From: Streptococcus australis
GTDB lineage: Bacteria > Bacillota > Bacilli > Lactobacillales > Streptococcaceae
DNA length: 64,000 nt
Assembly (NCBI RefSeq): GCF_015553625.1
Contig: NZ_JADNGY010000003.1
Span: 186,001-250,000, forward strand
Direction of reading: 5' to 3'
The position numbers and the translations under genes are program-made. Numbering within the stretch: position 1 is the stretch's first letter; each line of letters opens with the position of its first letter. Below are positions 50,479-60,620 of the stretch, piece by piece. The notes beneath the pieces were generated by a model. It searched no databases and was not told the origin of the DNA. It saw only the letters and a list, made by a program, of their open reading frames with translations.

Positions 50479-51951
50479 TTAAAGTGTCGCGACAAAGCGT
50501 CTAAAGGCTGCTTGCCCTTCTGCTGTCCGCTTGTAGACACCCGCATCTTCCAGCACCCGCGCAAAGATTTGGCCGACCGATTCACGGACAATGGCCTCAG
50601 CCTCTGCTTCTTCTGTAATGGATGGGTGAGTGGCTTTCAAGTCAGCTGCCCAGTCCAGGTGGTAATTGGCTACAGTGCTCTCTTGTTTAAGCAGATAGTC
50701 TTGGACCTGCTTAAGCTCTTTCTTAAGTCGAGGAGGCAAGATAGCCAAGCCCATGACTTCGATCAGACCGATATTTTCTTTTTTGATGTGTTGCACATCT
50801 GCATGTGGGTGGTAAATGCCATCTGGATGCTCTGGTGAGGTTTGGTTGTCACGGAGCACCAAGTCCAGTTCATAATGCCCATCACGGATTCGTGCAATGG
50901 GGGTAATGGTATGATGGGGTTGACCGTCGGATGTGGCTAAGACTTGAACGGCTGGATCCGAGTAACCTCTCCAGGTCTTTAGGATATGGTCCGCCAGGTC
51001 AATCAATTGCGCCTTATCATCTGATTGCAAACGAAGCACGGACATGGGCCAGTTGACAATCCCTACCGATACAGCCTCAAAGCCCTCAATACTTAAGCTA
51101 TCCTCAACAGAAGCCAGCTCCATAGGGAAGGTATGTCGTCCCCCTTGGTAATGGTCATGAGTCAGGATGGATCCCCCTACAATGGGTAGATCTGCATTGG
51201 ACCCTGCAAAATAGCCTGGAAAAGTCTCTACAATGGTCAAAAGTCGCTCAAAGGTTTTGCGGCTAATGGCCATAGGAACGTGTTGGCTATCGAGGAAAAT
51301 GCAGTGTTCATTGAAGTAGGCATAAGGGGAATACTGGAAGCCCCAGTCATGACCGTCCATATCAAAACGAATGATCCGATGATTGGCACGGGCAGGATGA
51401 TCTAGGCGACCTTGATAACCTTCATTTTCAAAACACAATTGGCAGGCTGGATAATGACTGGCTTTCGCAAGTTTAGCCGCTGCAATGTCTTTAGGATCTT
51501 TTTCAGGTTTTGACAGATTGATGGTGATTTCAAGAGAACCGTAGGGAGTTTCTGCCTCAAAGGCGATATTTTGCGCAATGGCCTCTACTTTGATGTAGTC
51601 GTTGCGCTTCGAAAGGGCATAGAAATCAGCAATCGCGTCCTCCTTGGACTGACGGTAGGTCTCCCAAAAATGATGGTTGACCTGACTAGGACTGGGGGTG
51701 ATCCAATCCATCAACTCTGCACCCAAGCTGTCCTTGGCGGCCATGCTATCTTGAATCATATTATTCGCAACTGCAATCTCCACCAACTGATCTTTGAGCG
51801 CGATCAAGTCTTCTTTTTGGGCTGGTCCATCTAGCCCTTCTTCTCCAACGCGACTCATGATGCGATTTTTTAGATAAATCCGATCCATCTCTTCGTAGTC
51901 ACTCGCCGCAATGACGGCTGTGACAAATGCATCTAATATCAGTTCTGTCAT
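50479..51951 (-). CDS. galT: UDP-glucose--hexose-1-phosphate uridylyltransferase (type 2)
   Basis: 490 residues, the long Firmicute GalT type. [13 protein letters not shown] carries the active-site histidines; the N-terminal helical part precedes the HIT-like core. Converts galactose-1-phosphate to UDP-galactose. 12 bp after galK, 64 bp before galE. Confidence 0.96.
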   Translation of the reverse strand: MTELILDAFVTAVIAASDYEEMDRIYLKNRIMSRVGEEGLDGPAQKEDLIALKDQLVEIAVANNMIQDSMAAKDSLGAELMDWITPSPSQVNHHFWETYRQSKEDAIADFYALSKRNDYIKVEAIAQNIAFEAETPYGSLEITINLSKPEKDPKDIAAAKLAKASHYPACQLCFENEGYQGRLDHPARANHRIIRFDMDGHDWGFQYSPYAYFNEHCIFLDSQHVPMAISRKTFERLLTIVETFPGYFAGSNADLPIVGGSILTHDHYQGGRHTFPMELASVEDSLSIEGFEAVSVGIVNWPMSVLRLQSDDKAQLIDLADHILKTWRGYSDPAVQVLATSDGQPHHTITPIARIRDGHYELDLVLRDNQTSPEHPDGIYHPHADVQHIKKENIGLIEVMGLAILPPRLKKELKQVQDYLLKQESTVANYHLDWAADLKATHPSITEEAEAEAIVRESVGQIFARVLEDAGVYKRTAEGQAAFRRFVATL

Positions 51952-51963
51952 CCTATCTCCTTT

Positions 51964-53142
51964 TTAATCAAGCACCCGTGTCCCCGCAGCAACCTCTGCA
52001 ATGTAGAAACTTGGCGCATAGCCAACGATTTCCTCATAGCGTTTGCCGACAGCTTCTTCAAAAGCTTCAACCTTGTCTTTGTTGACGAGGGCGATGGCGC
52101 AACCACCAAAGCCTGCTCCGGTCATACGAGCTCCTAAGACGCCGTCTTGTTCCCAGGCTGTATGCACCAAGGTATCCAATTCTAAACCAGTCACTTCGTA
52201 ATCATGCTCCAAAGATACGTGAGAAGCATTCATAAGACGGCCAAAGCCTTCCAAATCACCTGCCTCAAGCGCCTTACGAGCTTGGAGGGTCCGTTGGTTT
52301 TCGAGTACCGCATGGCGAGCTCGTTTGATGCGATTGTCATCTTTGATCAGGTAGCTGTAAGCATCAAATGACCAGAGATCTAATTCCCCTAAGGTTTGGA
52401 TATCTAATTTTTCTTGGAGTTCAGAGACGGCTGTTTCACATTCTGCACGGCGTTCATTATATTTTGAATCCGCTAATTCCCGGCGTTTGTTGGTATTCAT
52501 GATGACCACGACATTGTCTTTGAGATCAAGTGGCACCAGATCATATTCTAGGCTATTGGTATCTAGATAAATAGCCCGTTGATCTGCTCCCATACCGATG
52601 GCAAACTGGTCCATGATACCCGAGTTAACTCCGATGAAGTGATTTTCGGTTTGTTTCCCGATTTTGACCAGATCGAGACGATCTAACTGAAGATCAAATA
52701 GTTTCTCAGCGATGACGCCAATTAAGAGCTCAAGGGAAGCTGAAGAGGAAAGGCCTGATCCATTTGGAATATTTCCGTAAACATAGACATCCATTCCGCT
52801 ATCAATGACATGACCAGCTTCTTGTAAGAAATGAAGCACGCCTTTTGGATAGTTGGTCCAGTTGTGCTCTTTTTCAAAATGAAGATTCTCCAGTGGGACT
52901 TCAATAATCCCCTTATCTTCAAAATTGCCTGAGAAGAAACGCAAGACCTTGTCTTCGCGCTTTCTTGTAGCCCCGTAAGTACCAAGCGTAATGGCTGCCG
53001 GGAAGACATGTCCTCCATTATAGTCCGTATGTTCACCGATCAGATTGATCCGTCCTGGTGAAAAGAAGGTATGATCAGCCTTCTCGCCAAAGACAGCCTG
53101 AAACTTTTCTTGTAGAGATTGAGACGTGATTGATGTAGTCAT
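51964..53142 (-). CDS. galK: galactokinase
   Basis: 392 residues, GHMP kinase. Motif 1 [18 protein letters not shown] (about 30-47), ATP loop [17 protein letters not shown]-terminal [16 protein letters not shown]. Phosphorylates galactose released by Aga. First gene of the operon. Its promoter is overlapped by a cre and preceded by TTTAGTAAA operator-like boxes. Confidence 0.97.
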   Translation of the reverse strand: MTTSITSQSLQEKFQAVFGEKADHTFFSPGRINLIGEHTDYNGGHVFPAAITLGTYGATRKREDKVLRFFSGNFEDKGIIEVPLENLHFEKEHNWTNYPKGVLHFLQEAGHVIDSGMDVYVYGNIPNGSGLSSSASLELLIGVIAEKLFDLQLDRLDLVKIGKQTENHFIGVNSGIMDQFAIGMGADQRAIYLDTNSLEYDLVPLDLKDNVVVIMNTNKRRELADSKYNERRAECETAVSELQEKLDIQTLGELDLWSFDAYSYLIKDDNRIKRARHAVLENQRTLQARKALEAGDLEGFGRLMNASHVSLEHDYEVTGLELDTLVHTAWEQDGVLGARMTGAGFGGCAIALVNKDKVEAFEEAVGKRYEEIVGYAPSFYIAEVAAGTRVLD

Positions 53143-53162
53143 GAGAAACTCCTTTAGTTCTT

Positions 53163-53212
53163 TGTAAACGTTTTTATACCTGTATTATATACGAATAGAA
53201 GTAAAAATTCAA
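53163..53212 (-). promoter_or_regulatory. galK promoter with cre box
   Basis: Minus strand TTGAAT (53207-53212), 17-bp spacer, TATAAT (53184-53189). TGTAAACGTTTTTA (53163-53176) is a cre-like box at the transcription start. Confidence 0.8.
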
Positions 53213-53213
53213 G

Positions 53214-53232
53214 TATTTTTAGTAAAATTTTA
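53214..53232. promoter_or_regulatory. GalR-type operator half-palindrome
   Basis: TATTTTTAGTAAAATTTTA directly upstream of the galK -35; shares TTTAGTAAA with the sites at 53321 and 63775. Confidence 0.6.
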
Positions 53233-53320
53233 TTTAATTTTTATTTTGACTTTAAAAAGCATACAATAGAGGTTTTTGTCCTGTTTCAATTCCTATTTAT
53301 TTCTTCCTATTTCAAGTTAA

Positions 53321-53342
53321 TTTTAGTAAATTTTTACTAAAA
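53321..53342. promoter_or_regulatory. perfect 22-bp palindrome, likely GalR operator
   Basis: TTTTAGTAAA-TT-TTTACTAAAA, about 110 bp upstream of the galK -35. Two sites could allow looping repression. Confidence 0.7.
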
Positions 53343-53376
53343 AATCTCAATTGGGAGATCACCCAATTGAGATACT
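53343..53376 (-). terminator. Terminator after the GH3 hexosaminidase
   Basis: Minus strand ATCTCAATTGGG-loop-CCCAATTGAGATTTTTT. Confidence 0.93.
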
Positions 53377-53383
53377 AAATCCC

Positions 53384-55795
53384 TTAATTTTTCTTTCTCG
53401 GATAGACAAAAGATCCAAGGAAGGTTAAAAGGCTGACACCCATGAGGGATAGAAGGTTTTCTGTTTGACCCGTCTTTGGCAATACCGATGATGCAGGGCT
53501 TGCTGAAATGGTGGCAGGAGCCTGATCCGTGTCATGTGACACAGAAATCGGAGTGACTTGTGGACCATCAAGAGGGCTTGTTTTTTCTTGCTTGCTAACA
53601 AGGACCTGTGTTCCCGTCTTTCCAACCTCTACTGGTTTTGTCTGATGAGCTGGATCTAGAGCTGGTGGAGTTGGATCTTGGGCTTCTGGTGTCGGTAATG
53701 GAGCAGGTGCTGGATAAAAGAGACCATGACCAATGCGGTAGGCGTACTCTGTTTCCGACAGTTTTCCATCTACAATTTTTGGAATATCAACTGGTAAGGT
53801 ACCTACGTGTTCCTTGCCATTGAAGATGACTTCCACTCCTGCAGGAATATTTGGACCAAAGGCATTGTCTGGTCTGAGGGATTCCGTTGGATCCATTCCC
53901 TTATTTCCATAGACTGCTAAAATGGCTTTAGCCGCTGGATAGTTGGCTACATCATAAGGTTTGGAGATCGAAAGGATAGCTGCCTTCTTCTGCTTGGTGT
54001 TGGCATAATGGATGATCTCTGTTGGGATCTTGGTCCGCCAGAAATCTTTATCCAGTTGCCCCTCATAACCGATCTCTGAAATCACCACGATATGGGTTGC
54101 TTTCTCTAGGTCTTCTTTTAGACTATCAAGGGTGGATGCTTTGGTGAAGTTCTTCGCCACAAAGGAGGTATCTTTTGGAAGCACCCCATCCGCTATTAAG
54201 CGACGCATGCCCAAATTTAGTCCAGGGACTTCATTTTCAAAAGCTCCTAAGAGTAAGACATGATCCCCTTTTTGGACCTTAAATGGCAAGGTATTGTCTT
54301 CATTTTTAACAACCGTCACCGCTGCTGCCGCAATCTTGCGTTCCAAATCACGATTCAGATTGGATCCGACTGTTTCTTCTGCTTTTTCAGGCGTCCGAGC
54401 ACTTGGATCAAAATTTAGGACCCCACGTTTTTCTTTGAGGGTGAGGATCCGACGAACGGACTCATTTAAACGTTCTTCTGAGATGTCACCCGTTTGCACT
54501 GCACGAACTACTTCATCAACAATGGTATCAATTTTGGTCAAATCAGTTTTACTGCGAAGGGTTGTTGGCATCAAGACCAGGTCAACTCCTGCTTTGATCG
54601 CCATTTTCACAGCTTCAACCTCACCGAAGTTCTTAGAGATAGCGTCCATTCCCATAGCATCGGAGACAATCACACCCTTATAGCCGTATTTCTTCCGTAC
54701 CAAGCCTGTTAAAATATCATCTGAAAGTGTCGCTGGAACATAGATTTTCTCACCGGTTTCCTTTGACACAACCTGATCCTTTTCAATTTGTGGGTATTGG
54801 ATATGAGCCGTCATCAAGAGGTCTACACCTGCATCCATGGCTTTCTTAAATGGAAGGAGTTCTAATTTTTCAAGTTCGGCAAGAGATTTATCCACCAAGG
54901 GGAGTCCTGTATGCGAATCAACCGCTGTATCTCCATGACCTGGGAAATGCTTAGCAGCTACGGCCACATTGTAGTCCTGAATTCCCTTCATCATTGGAAT
55001 TCCTAAGTAAGCAACACGGTTTGGATCAGAGGAGAAGGAACGAAGCCCAATGACAGGGTTTTGTGGATTATTATTCGTATCCAATACAGGTGCGAAATCA
55101 ACATTCAAACCTAAGGCAGAAAGTTCTCGACCGATAATCTGACCAGCTTCTGTCGCTAACTTGGGATCATTGGTAGCTCCAATGGCCATATTTCCAGGGA
55201 GAGCTGTACCGCTACCCAATCGATAGACGATACCCCCTTCTTGGTCGATCGCTAACAATAGCGGAATCTTCCCATTATTGGCCTTGTTTTCAATGGCCGC
55301 CTTTTGCATATCTTGTGTCAGTGCAAGTGTTTGTTTGGTTTCTTTCACATTCTCAGCAAATAAAATGACGCCACCAAAGTCATACTTATCAATCGCCTCT
55401 GCCACTTCAGCATTGACCTTCGTGAGATCTTGTGGCGACTCCTGGCCTGCCTCCTGCCACTTACGGAAGTCTGGCATAATCATTTGAGTAACCTTTTGCT
55501 TGAGAGGCATGTCTTCCAACAGTTTTTCCACTTCAGGCGATGCTGTCTCCCTTGTTGTTTCTGTTGGCGAGGCAGCAGGGACTGCTTCACGGTCAGTCGC
55601 AGCCGGTGTCTCAGTTTCCCCTCCCTGATTTTCAGTGGAGGTTTCTGGAGTTGGAGAAGCCACAACCTCTTCTACTGTTGCTGCCGGTTCATTGACCTGA
55701 TCCGGTGTTTGAGCTGTGTCTGCCTTTGCTGTTTGGACCGATAATAGAGCAAAAGCCGTTAATAGGGCCGCAGATGGATACATGATTTTTTTCAT
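53384..55795 (-). CDS. LPXTG-anchored GH3 beta-N-acetylhexosaminidase
   Basis: 803 residues from ATG 55795 (AAAGGAGG 7 bp before). Signal peptide to about ADT (25-27), a Pro/Thr/Glu-rich linker (about 30-90), then the GH3 domain with AIDQEGGIVYRLG, KHFPGHGDT (the NagZ-type His/Asp catalytic motif) and VIVSDAMGMDAI (nucleophile Asp). A second domain (about 470-640) and a Pro-rich stretch precede LPKTG, a hydrophobic segment and a PRKKN tail. Sortase would attach it to the wall, where it may trim host or wall glycans. Strong cre overlaps its -35. Confidence 0.92.
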   Translation of the reverse strand: MKKIMYPSAALLTAFALLSVQTAKADTAQTPDQVNEPAATVEEVVASPTPETSTENQGGETETPAATDREAVPAASPTETTRETASPEVEKLLEDMPLKQKVTQMIMPDFRKWQEAGQESPQDLTKVNAEVAEAIDKYDFGGVILFAENVKETKQTLALTQDMQKAAIENKANNGKIPLLLAIDQEGGIVYRLGSGTALPGNMAIGATNDPKLATEAGQIIGRELSALGLNVDFAPVLDTNNNPQNPVIGLRSFSSDPNRVAYLGIPMMKGIQDYNVAVAAKHFPGHGDTAVDSHTGLPLVDKSLAELEKLELLPFKKAMDAGVDLLMTAHIQYPQIEKDQVVSKETGEKIYVPATLSDDILTGLVRKKYGYKGVIVSDAMGMDAISKNFGEVEAVKMAIKAGVDLVLMPTTLRSKTDLTKIDTIVDEVVRAVQTGDISEERLNESVRRILTLKEKRGVLNFDPSARTPEKAEETVGSNLNRDLERKIAAAAVTVVKNEDNTLPFKVQKGDHVLLLGAFENEVPGLNLGMRRLIADGVLPKDTSFVAKNFTKASTLDSLKEDLEKATHIVVISEIGYEGQLDKDFWRTKIPTEIIHYANTKQKKAAILSISKPYDVANYPAAKAILAVYGNKGMDPTESLRPDNAFGPNIPAGVEVIFNGKEHVGTLPVDIPKIVDGKLSETEYAYRIGHGLFYPAPAPLPTPEAQDPTPPALDPAHQTKPVEVGKTGTQVLVSKQEKTSPLDGPQVTPISVSHDTDQAPATISASPASSVLPKTGQTENLLSLMGVSLLTFLGSFVYPRKKN

Positions 55796-55820
55796 AAAGC
55801 GACCTCCTTTCCTCATGGAT

Positions 55821-55857
55821 ATTGTACCATGATTTTATAGTTGTGTAAACGGTTACA
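55821..55857 (-). promoter_or_regulatory. GH3 promoter with perfect cre palindrome over the -35
   Basis: Minus strand TTTACA (55844-55849), 17-bp spacer, TACAAT (preceded by TGG). TGTAAACGGTTACA-type cre (55844-55857) contains the -35 box, so CcpA would block polymerase. Confidence 0.85.
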
Positions 55858-55869
55858 TATCCTAAACTT

Positions 55870-55902
55870 AAAAAAGGATAAGCGTTTCTTCACTTATCCT
55901 TA
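55870..55902 (-). terminator. Terminator after gtfA
   Basis: Minus strand AAGGATAAGTG-loop-CGCTTATCCTTTTTT, after the gtfA stop. Confidence 0.85.
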
Positions 55903-55918
55903 TCTAGTTTCTTATTTT

Positions 55919-57361
55919 TTAAAATACGATTTCTTGACCGTTTTCTGTCACTTGGTAAGTGCCATCAGCAAGATTGATTCGGGCTCTTGCTGTGACAGTC
56001 TGGTCTTTGTTTTGACGAGTGATGACAATGGTATGTTCATCAGGTGTTTCCACCTCGATCCTTCCTTCTAAGTCAAAAGCTGAGGAATGGTTCCGGAAGC
56101 TAAAGAGCTTGAGAAGAGATTGTACGACTGGACGCTCTACTTCTTGAGCAATTTCTTCATTGCTGTAGTAATGACGGTTGATATTGCGTCCTTCTTTTGT
56201 GTTTTCTAAGAGTTCCAAATCATTCTTTCCAGCTAAAAATCCAACATAATAAACTTGTGGAATGCCTGGCGCAAAGGCTTGAATCAAACGGGCTAGGAAA
56301 TACTTGCGATCGTCATCTCCAAGGGCTGAATAATAAGTTGAGTTGATTTGGTAGATGTCCAAGTTATTGTATTCTGCTGTTGAATATTTGCGTTTAACAT
56401 TCGCTCCTACCTTGTAGAGCTCATTTGAAGCATAGTCAATCTCTTCATCTGTCAAGATATCCTTGACATCGACCACCCCAATTCCGTCATGAGTGTCGAG
56501 TGTCGTGAATTGCTTCATCGGACTCATCTTCAACCACTTAGCAAGGCGTTCCACTTTTGAGCTATAGAGGGTATAGAGGGTCACCATTGGAAGGGCAAAG
56601 TCATAGACATAATAGCCGTGATCGGCAATCTTAAACTGGATGGAATAGTGCTCATGGATCTCTGGCAGGAGCTCAGCTCCATAACTGGCTGCCATATCGC
56701 GCACCTTGTCCAGCAAGTCCCAAATATCTGGCTCCACAAAGAAATCATTGGTGTCTAATTTCTTGACCGCATAGGCAAAAGCATCTAAACGAATGAGATC
56801 ACAGCCATTGCTTGCCAGGTGTTCGATGGTCTTGCGGATAAAGTCCATGGTCACTTCCTTGGTCACGTCTAGGTCAATCTGCTCTTCACCGAAGGTATTC
56901 CAGAGATGCTCAGTCGTCCCATCCGCAAAGGTAATTTCTTGCTTAGGAGCTCGGTCTTTGCGCTTGTAAATCAAATCGACATCTGCTTGAGTTGGACGAT
57001 TCTCCGGCCAGAACTTATCCCAGTTGAGAAAGAGATCTTTGTAATCACTTTGGTCGTGCTTTTCTTGGTAGTCCTTGTAGTATTTAGACTGACGGGAAAT
57101 GTGATTGATCATAAAGTCAAACATGAGGTAATACTTGTCGCCCAGCCGTTTGACATCTTCCCAATCCCCAAAGGCTGGATCCACTTGATCGTAGTCCACA
57201 GGCGCAAAGCCTCGGTCTCCTGTAGATGGGAAAAATGGCAAGAGGTGAACCCCTCCTACTGCATCCCCAAAGTGTTTCTCCAGATTTTCATAGAGGTCCT
57301 TGAGGTTATTTCCCAAGCTGTCTGAGTACGTAATTAACATGGTCTTGTTTTGAATTGGCAT
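55919..57361 (-). CDS. gtfA: sucrose phosphorylase (GH13_18)
   Basis: 480 residues, like S. mutans GtfA (about 481). Cytoplasmic; splits sucrose with phosphate to glucose-1-phosphate and fructose. Motifs [14 protein letters not shown] (nucleophile Asp), [11 protein letters not shown] (acid/base Glu) and [12 protein letters not shown] are present. Ribosome binding site AAAGGAA. Separated from msmG by a 258-bp gap containing a tandem duplication, where most Msm operons have them close together. Confidence 0.94.
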   Translation of the reverse strand: MPIQNKTMLITYSDSLGNNLKDLYENLEKHFGDAVGGVHLLPFFPSTGDRGFAPVDYDQVDPAFGDWEDVKRLGDKYYLMFDFMINHISRQSKYYKDYQEKHDQSDYKDLFLNWDKFWPENRPTQADVDLIYKRKDRAPKQEITFADGTTEHLWNTFGEEQIDLDVTKEVTMDFIRKTIEHLASNGCDLIRLDAFAYAVKKLDTNDFFVEPDIWDLLDKVRDMAASYGAELLPEIHEHYSIQFKIADHGYYVYDFALPMVTLYTLYSSKVERLAKWLKMSPMKQFTTLDTHDGIGVVDVKDILTDEEIDYASNELYKVGANVKRKYSTAEYNNLDIYQINSTYYSALGDDDRKYFLARLIQAFAPGIPQVYYVGFLAGKNDLELLENTKEGRNINRHYYSNEEIAQEVERPVVQSLLKLFSFRNHSSAFDLEGRIEVETPDEHTIVITRQNKDQTVTARARINLADGTYQVTENGQEIVF

Positions 57362-57470
57362 AATGGTTTCCTTTTTCTTATTTGAAAACCAAGTCTAAGA
57401 AGACCTGGCTTTCCTGAGAATATCTATTTTAAGAATGACTTTTTAAGATACGAGGGATACGATTTAAATC

Positions 57471-57619
57471 AGCAAGCTGAATCGTCCCTTTGTATCCGGA
57501 ATTGAACACGGGACTAATTTCTTAGGAAAAAAGATAAATCTTCTTGTGTGCAAGCACACTACGTCGATTTCCTATTTTTCTACAGAAATTTTCAGCAAGC
57601 TGAATCGTCCCTTTGTATC
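57471..57619. repeat. 27-bp direct duplication in the msmG-gtfA gap
   Basis: TCAGCAAGCTGAATCGTCCC followed by TTTGTATC occurs at about 57471-57498 and again at 57591-57618, the second copy ending at the msmG stop. The first copy forms a long imperfect hairpin with GATACGAGGGATACGATT just before it (57449-57466). A perfect GTGTGC-AA-GCACAC stem lies between, near 57546-57559. Confidence 0.85.
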
Positions 57620-58453
57620 TTATTTCACTGCACCGTTGCTCATTCCTGCAATGATATGGCGTTGGAAGAAGAGATAGACAATGGTGATACTGATAATGCC
57701 GACCACGTAAGAGGCAAAGCTTGGTCCGTAGTCGTTGAAATATTGGCCTGCGTAGTTGTATTGGAACAAAGGCAAGGTCCACATTTTGGAATCCCGGTTC
57801 AAGACAAGGAGTGGCAACATGAAGTCATTCCAGAACCAAAGGGCATTGATGATCATGGTTGTCGCATGCATGGGTTTCATCATTGGGAAGATGATGCGGA
57901 AATAGGTTGTAAATTTATTCGCACCATCGATCTCTGCTGCTTCATCCAAACTTTCTGGAATAGAGATCTTGATATAGCCCACATAGAGAAAGAGAGTCTG
58001 TGGAATCGCATAGGTCAAGTAGAGCAAAATCAACCCAAAGGTGTTGGCCAAACCGAGCTTGCTCATCATGACGGTAATCGGGATCATGATTACTTGGAAG
58101 GGTACGAAGATACCAAGGATTAAGAGGGTATACATGATGGTAAAGGCTTTTCTCTTACTCATATTACGAGCAATGGAGTAGGCTGCCATAGGGATACAGA
58201 TCATCACAGCAAGAAGGGACAAGACAGTGATGACAACTGAGTTCCAGTAATAGCCTCCGATACCATCAGCCAAGAGGCGACTAAAATTGTCCCATGTGAA
58301 GTTGGTTGGAAAAACAAAGAAATTATCTACAATATCCTTAGTTGGTTTGAAGGAACTAAAGAGGGTGGCAAGGAGCGGTACTAAAATCAGAACCGATCCT
58401 AGAATCAATAGAATGTATTTGCCAATCAAGGCTTTTCTTTCATCTTGTTTCAT
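57620..58453 (-). CDS. msmG: multiple-sugar ABC importer permease MsmG
   Basis: 277 residues from ATG 58453 (GAGGAG 8 bp before; the longer frame lacks this). Six-TM inner permease with the EAA coupling motif DEAAEIDGANKFTTYFRIIF. Pairs with MsmF and binding protein MsmE to import raffinose, melibiose, isomaltose-type sugars. No ATPase gene is here; MsmK-like ATPases are often encoded elsewhere. Confidence 0.93.
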   Translation of the reverse strand: MKQDERKALIGKYILLILGSVLILVPLLATLFSSFKPTKDIVDNFFVFPTNFTWDNFSRLLADGIGGYYWNSVVITVLSLLAVMICIPMAAYSIARNMSKRKAFTIMYTLLILGIFVPFQVIMIPITVMMSKLGLANTFGLILLYLTYAIPQTLFLYVGYIKISIPESLDEAAEIDGANKFTTYFRIIFPMMKPMHATTMIINALWFWNDFMLPLLVLNRDSKMWTLPLFQYNYAGQYFNDYGPSFASYVVGIISITIVYLFFQRHIIAGMSNGAVK

Positions 58454-58466
58454 CGTGCTTCTCCTC

Positions 58467-59333
58467 TTAAATTTCAAATTTCTTAGATACTCTCAATTGG
58501 ATGATCGAAATCACTACAATCAAGAAGAACAAGATTACGGCAATGGCATTGGCATAACCGAATTGGTTGTTTTTAAAGGCGTAATTATAAACCAAGAGCC
58601 CAAGTGAAGTTGTGGCATTGTTTGGACCACCACCGGTCATGGCAAAGACTTGGTCAAAGGCGGTCAACCCACCTTTTAGGGCTAGGATAAAGACCATAGA
58701 GACACTTGGTAGCAAGTAAGGCAATTCAATGTTCCAGAAGACTTGCTTACTAGTCGCGCCATCGATCCTTGCTGCTTCTGTAATCTCAGTTGGAATGGAT
58801 TGCAAACCAGCTAGGAAGATGATGATGGGCATGGCCACCCCTTGCCAAAGAAGGACAAAGACAGCCGCAAAGATGGCTCCCCACTTAGTCCCGAGAAGAC
58901 TGGTTTGGAGAAACTCAATGTGAAGGGCATTACCAATCGCTGGAAGGCCGTAGTTGAAGACTTGCTTGAAGATCAAAGCCACTGTCAAACCAGACAAAAC
59001 GGCCGGGAAGAAGAACCAAGCACGGAAGAAGGTTTGGCCTTTGATTTTAGAGTTCAAGACACGCGCAATGAAGATCCCAAGAGCAATCTCCCCAACCACC
59101 ATGGCAATCGTGATAATCGCAGTAAATCCAATCGCATTCATGAATTTTGGATCCATGAAAAGGAGCTTAAAGTTGTTTACGCCGACAAATTTGTAGTTAT
59201 AAGTCAATCCTGTCCAGTTGGTAAAACTGTAAAAGGCTCCTTGAAACATCGGCACATAGAAGAAAATTGCTTGTAACAAGAGGGGGATGGCCACAAAAGC
59301 CCACGCCCAATATTTTTGTAATACTTTTTTCAT
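58467..59333 (-). CDS. msmF: multiple-sugar ABC importer permease MsmF
   Basis: 288 residues from ATG 59333 (AGGAG about 10 bp before). MalF-type permease with coupling motif TEAARIDGATSKQVFWNIEL. 13 bp before msmG and after msmE. Confidence 0.93.
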   Translation of the reverse strand: MKKVLQKYWAWAFVAIPLLLQAIFFYVPMFQGAFYSFTNWTGLTYNYKFVGVNNFKLLFMDPKFMNAIGFTAIITIAMVVGEIALGIFIARVLNSKIKGQTFFRAWFFFPAVLSGLTVALIFKQVFNYGLPAIGNALHIEFLQTSLLGTKWGAIFAAVFVLLWQGVAMPIIIFLAGLQSIPTEITEAARIDGATSKQVFWNIELPYLLPSVSMVFILALKGGLTAFDQVFAMTGGGPNNATTSLGLLVYNYAFKNNQFGYANAIAVILFFLIVVISIIQLRVSKKFEI

Positions 59334-59346
59334 AGTCTCTCTACTC

Positions 59347-60606
59347 CTAATCCACATCCGCTTTCATCGGATTAAAGAAGGCATTCAAATCATTGACCAT
59401 TCCTTGTTTATCACCGGTCAAGACATAGTTCATGGTCAAGGTATGGAAGTCTGCTTCACTGGTCCAGTATTGTTGCAACCAGACCAAGTGACGATCCGTA
59501 AAGGCATATTTGGTCATACCAGCAAGCGGTGAATCTTCTCCTGCTTGTTTGACCCCTTCAATCGCTGTTGGAGATCCGTCCACATCGTAGTATTTTTGCA
59601 TGACTTCTGGACGGGTCATGTATTCCACAAAGGCATTGGCTTCTTTTGGATGTTTGGTGGTAGCTGAGATAGACCATGCCAAGTCTCCCGCACCAACGGT
59701 TAAGCTTTGTCCTTTTTCTTTTCCTGGAATCATGAAGGTTCCAACCTTAAATGTCGGTTTTTGTTCATTAATCGCTGTGATCGCCCAAGACCCATTTGGT
59801 GTCATGAGGACATCCCCACGTGCGAAGGCTCCGATAACGTCTGTATAGCCGGCACCTTCCCAGTTCTTTTGCTTAGAACCATTAATGCGAAGGATATCCA
59901 TGACCTTGATGTCATCTTTCATAATCGGATCAGACAATTTAATGGCATTTGGTTGAGAATAACGAAGGTATTGATTGGCTTCGTCACCTCCACCTGTCGC
60001 TGTTGCAAAGGCTAATTGATTGTAACCATTAAGTGTCCAAGCATCTGCACCTGCAATTCCAAATGGTGTTTGTCCTTTAGCAACGATGTCTTTGACTAAC
60101 TGTTCAAATTCATCCCAGGTTTCCGGAACCTTCAAGCCCAGTTCTTCGAATTTATCCTTATTGTAATAGATGCCATAAGCATTAGCTGTGAAAGGAACGT
60201 TGTAAACTTTTCCGTTCACTGCATATTTTTCAGCATAGCCATTTTTTACGCGTTTCAGATAGTCCTTGTTGCTCAAATCTTCAAAGACACCTGCTTTTGC
60301 CCATTCTTGCAGTTCGATGGACTGTGGGTAAATATTGACCACATCCGGCACATCTCCTGCAAGGACACGTGTCTTCAATACTTCACCAGCGTTCGGCACA
60401 TTGACAACTTTGACCTTGACCTTAGGGTTTTCCTTTTCAAAATCACGAGCGATTTCTTCCAAGGTTTTGGTCATTTCTTTTTTCTGGTTGAAATACTCGA
60501 TGGTCACTGTGCCATCCGCAGATTTACCATCGTTGGAGCAAGCACCGAGCCCAAACAAGGCTATGCCTGTAGTAGCAAGAAGTCCGATTTTTTTATACCA
60601 CTTCAT
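59347..60606 (-). CDS. msmE: multiple-sugar binding lipoprotein MsmE
   Basis: 419 residues. Lipobox LGAC (Cys23). Extracellular solute-binding family 1 protein (MalE-like), with WDEFEQLVKDIVAKGQTPFG and MTPNGSWAI motifs. Captures the sugar for MsmFG. 14 bp after aga, so transcribed from the aga promoter. Confidence 0.94.
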   Translation of the reverse strand: MKWYKKIGLLATTGIALFGLGACSNDGKSADGTVTIEYFNQKKEMTKTLEEIARDFEKENPKVKVKVVNVPNAGEVLKTRVLAGDVPDVVNIYPQSIELQEWAKAGVFEDLSNKDYLKRVKNGYAEKYAVNGKVYNVPFTANAYGIYYNKDKFEELGLKVPETWDEFEQLVKDIVAKGQTPFGIAGADAWTLNGYNQLAFATATGGGDEANQYLRYSQPNAIKLSDPIMKDDIKVMDILRINGSKQKNWEGAGYTDVIGAFARGDVLMTPNGSWAITAINEQKPTFKVGTFMIPGKEKGQSLTVGAGDLAWSISATTKHPKEANAFVEYMTRPEVMQKYYDVDGSPTAIEGVKQAGEDSPLAGMTKYAFTDRHLVWLQQYWTSEADFHTLTMNYVLTGDKQGMVNDLNAFFNPMKADVD

Positions 60607-60620
60607 TTGGCTGTCTCCTT

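Noticed and set aside
57522..57782. 86-codon minus frame over the msmG end and duplicated gap
   Set aside because: Lies antiparallel in phase to msmG codons and has no ribosome binding site.
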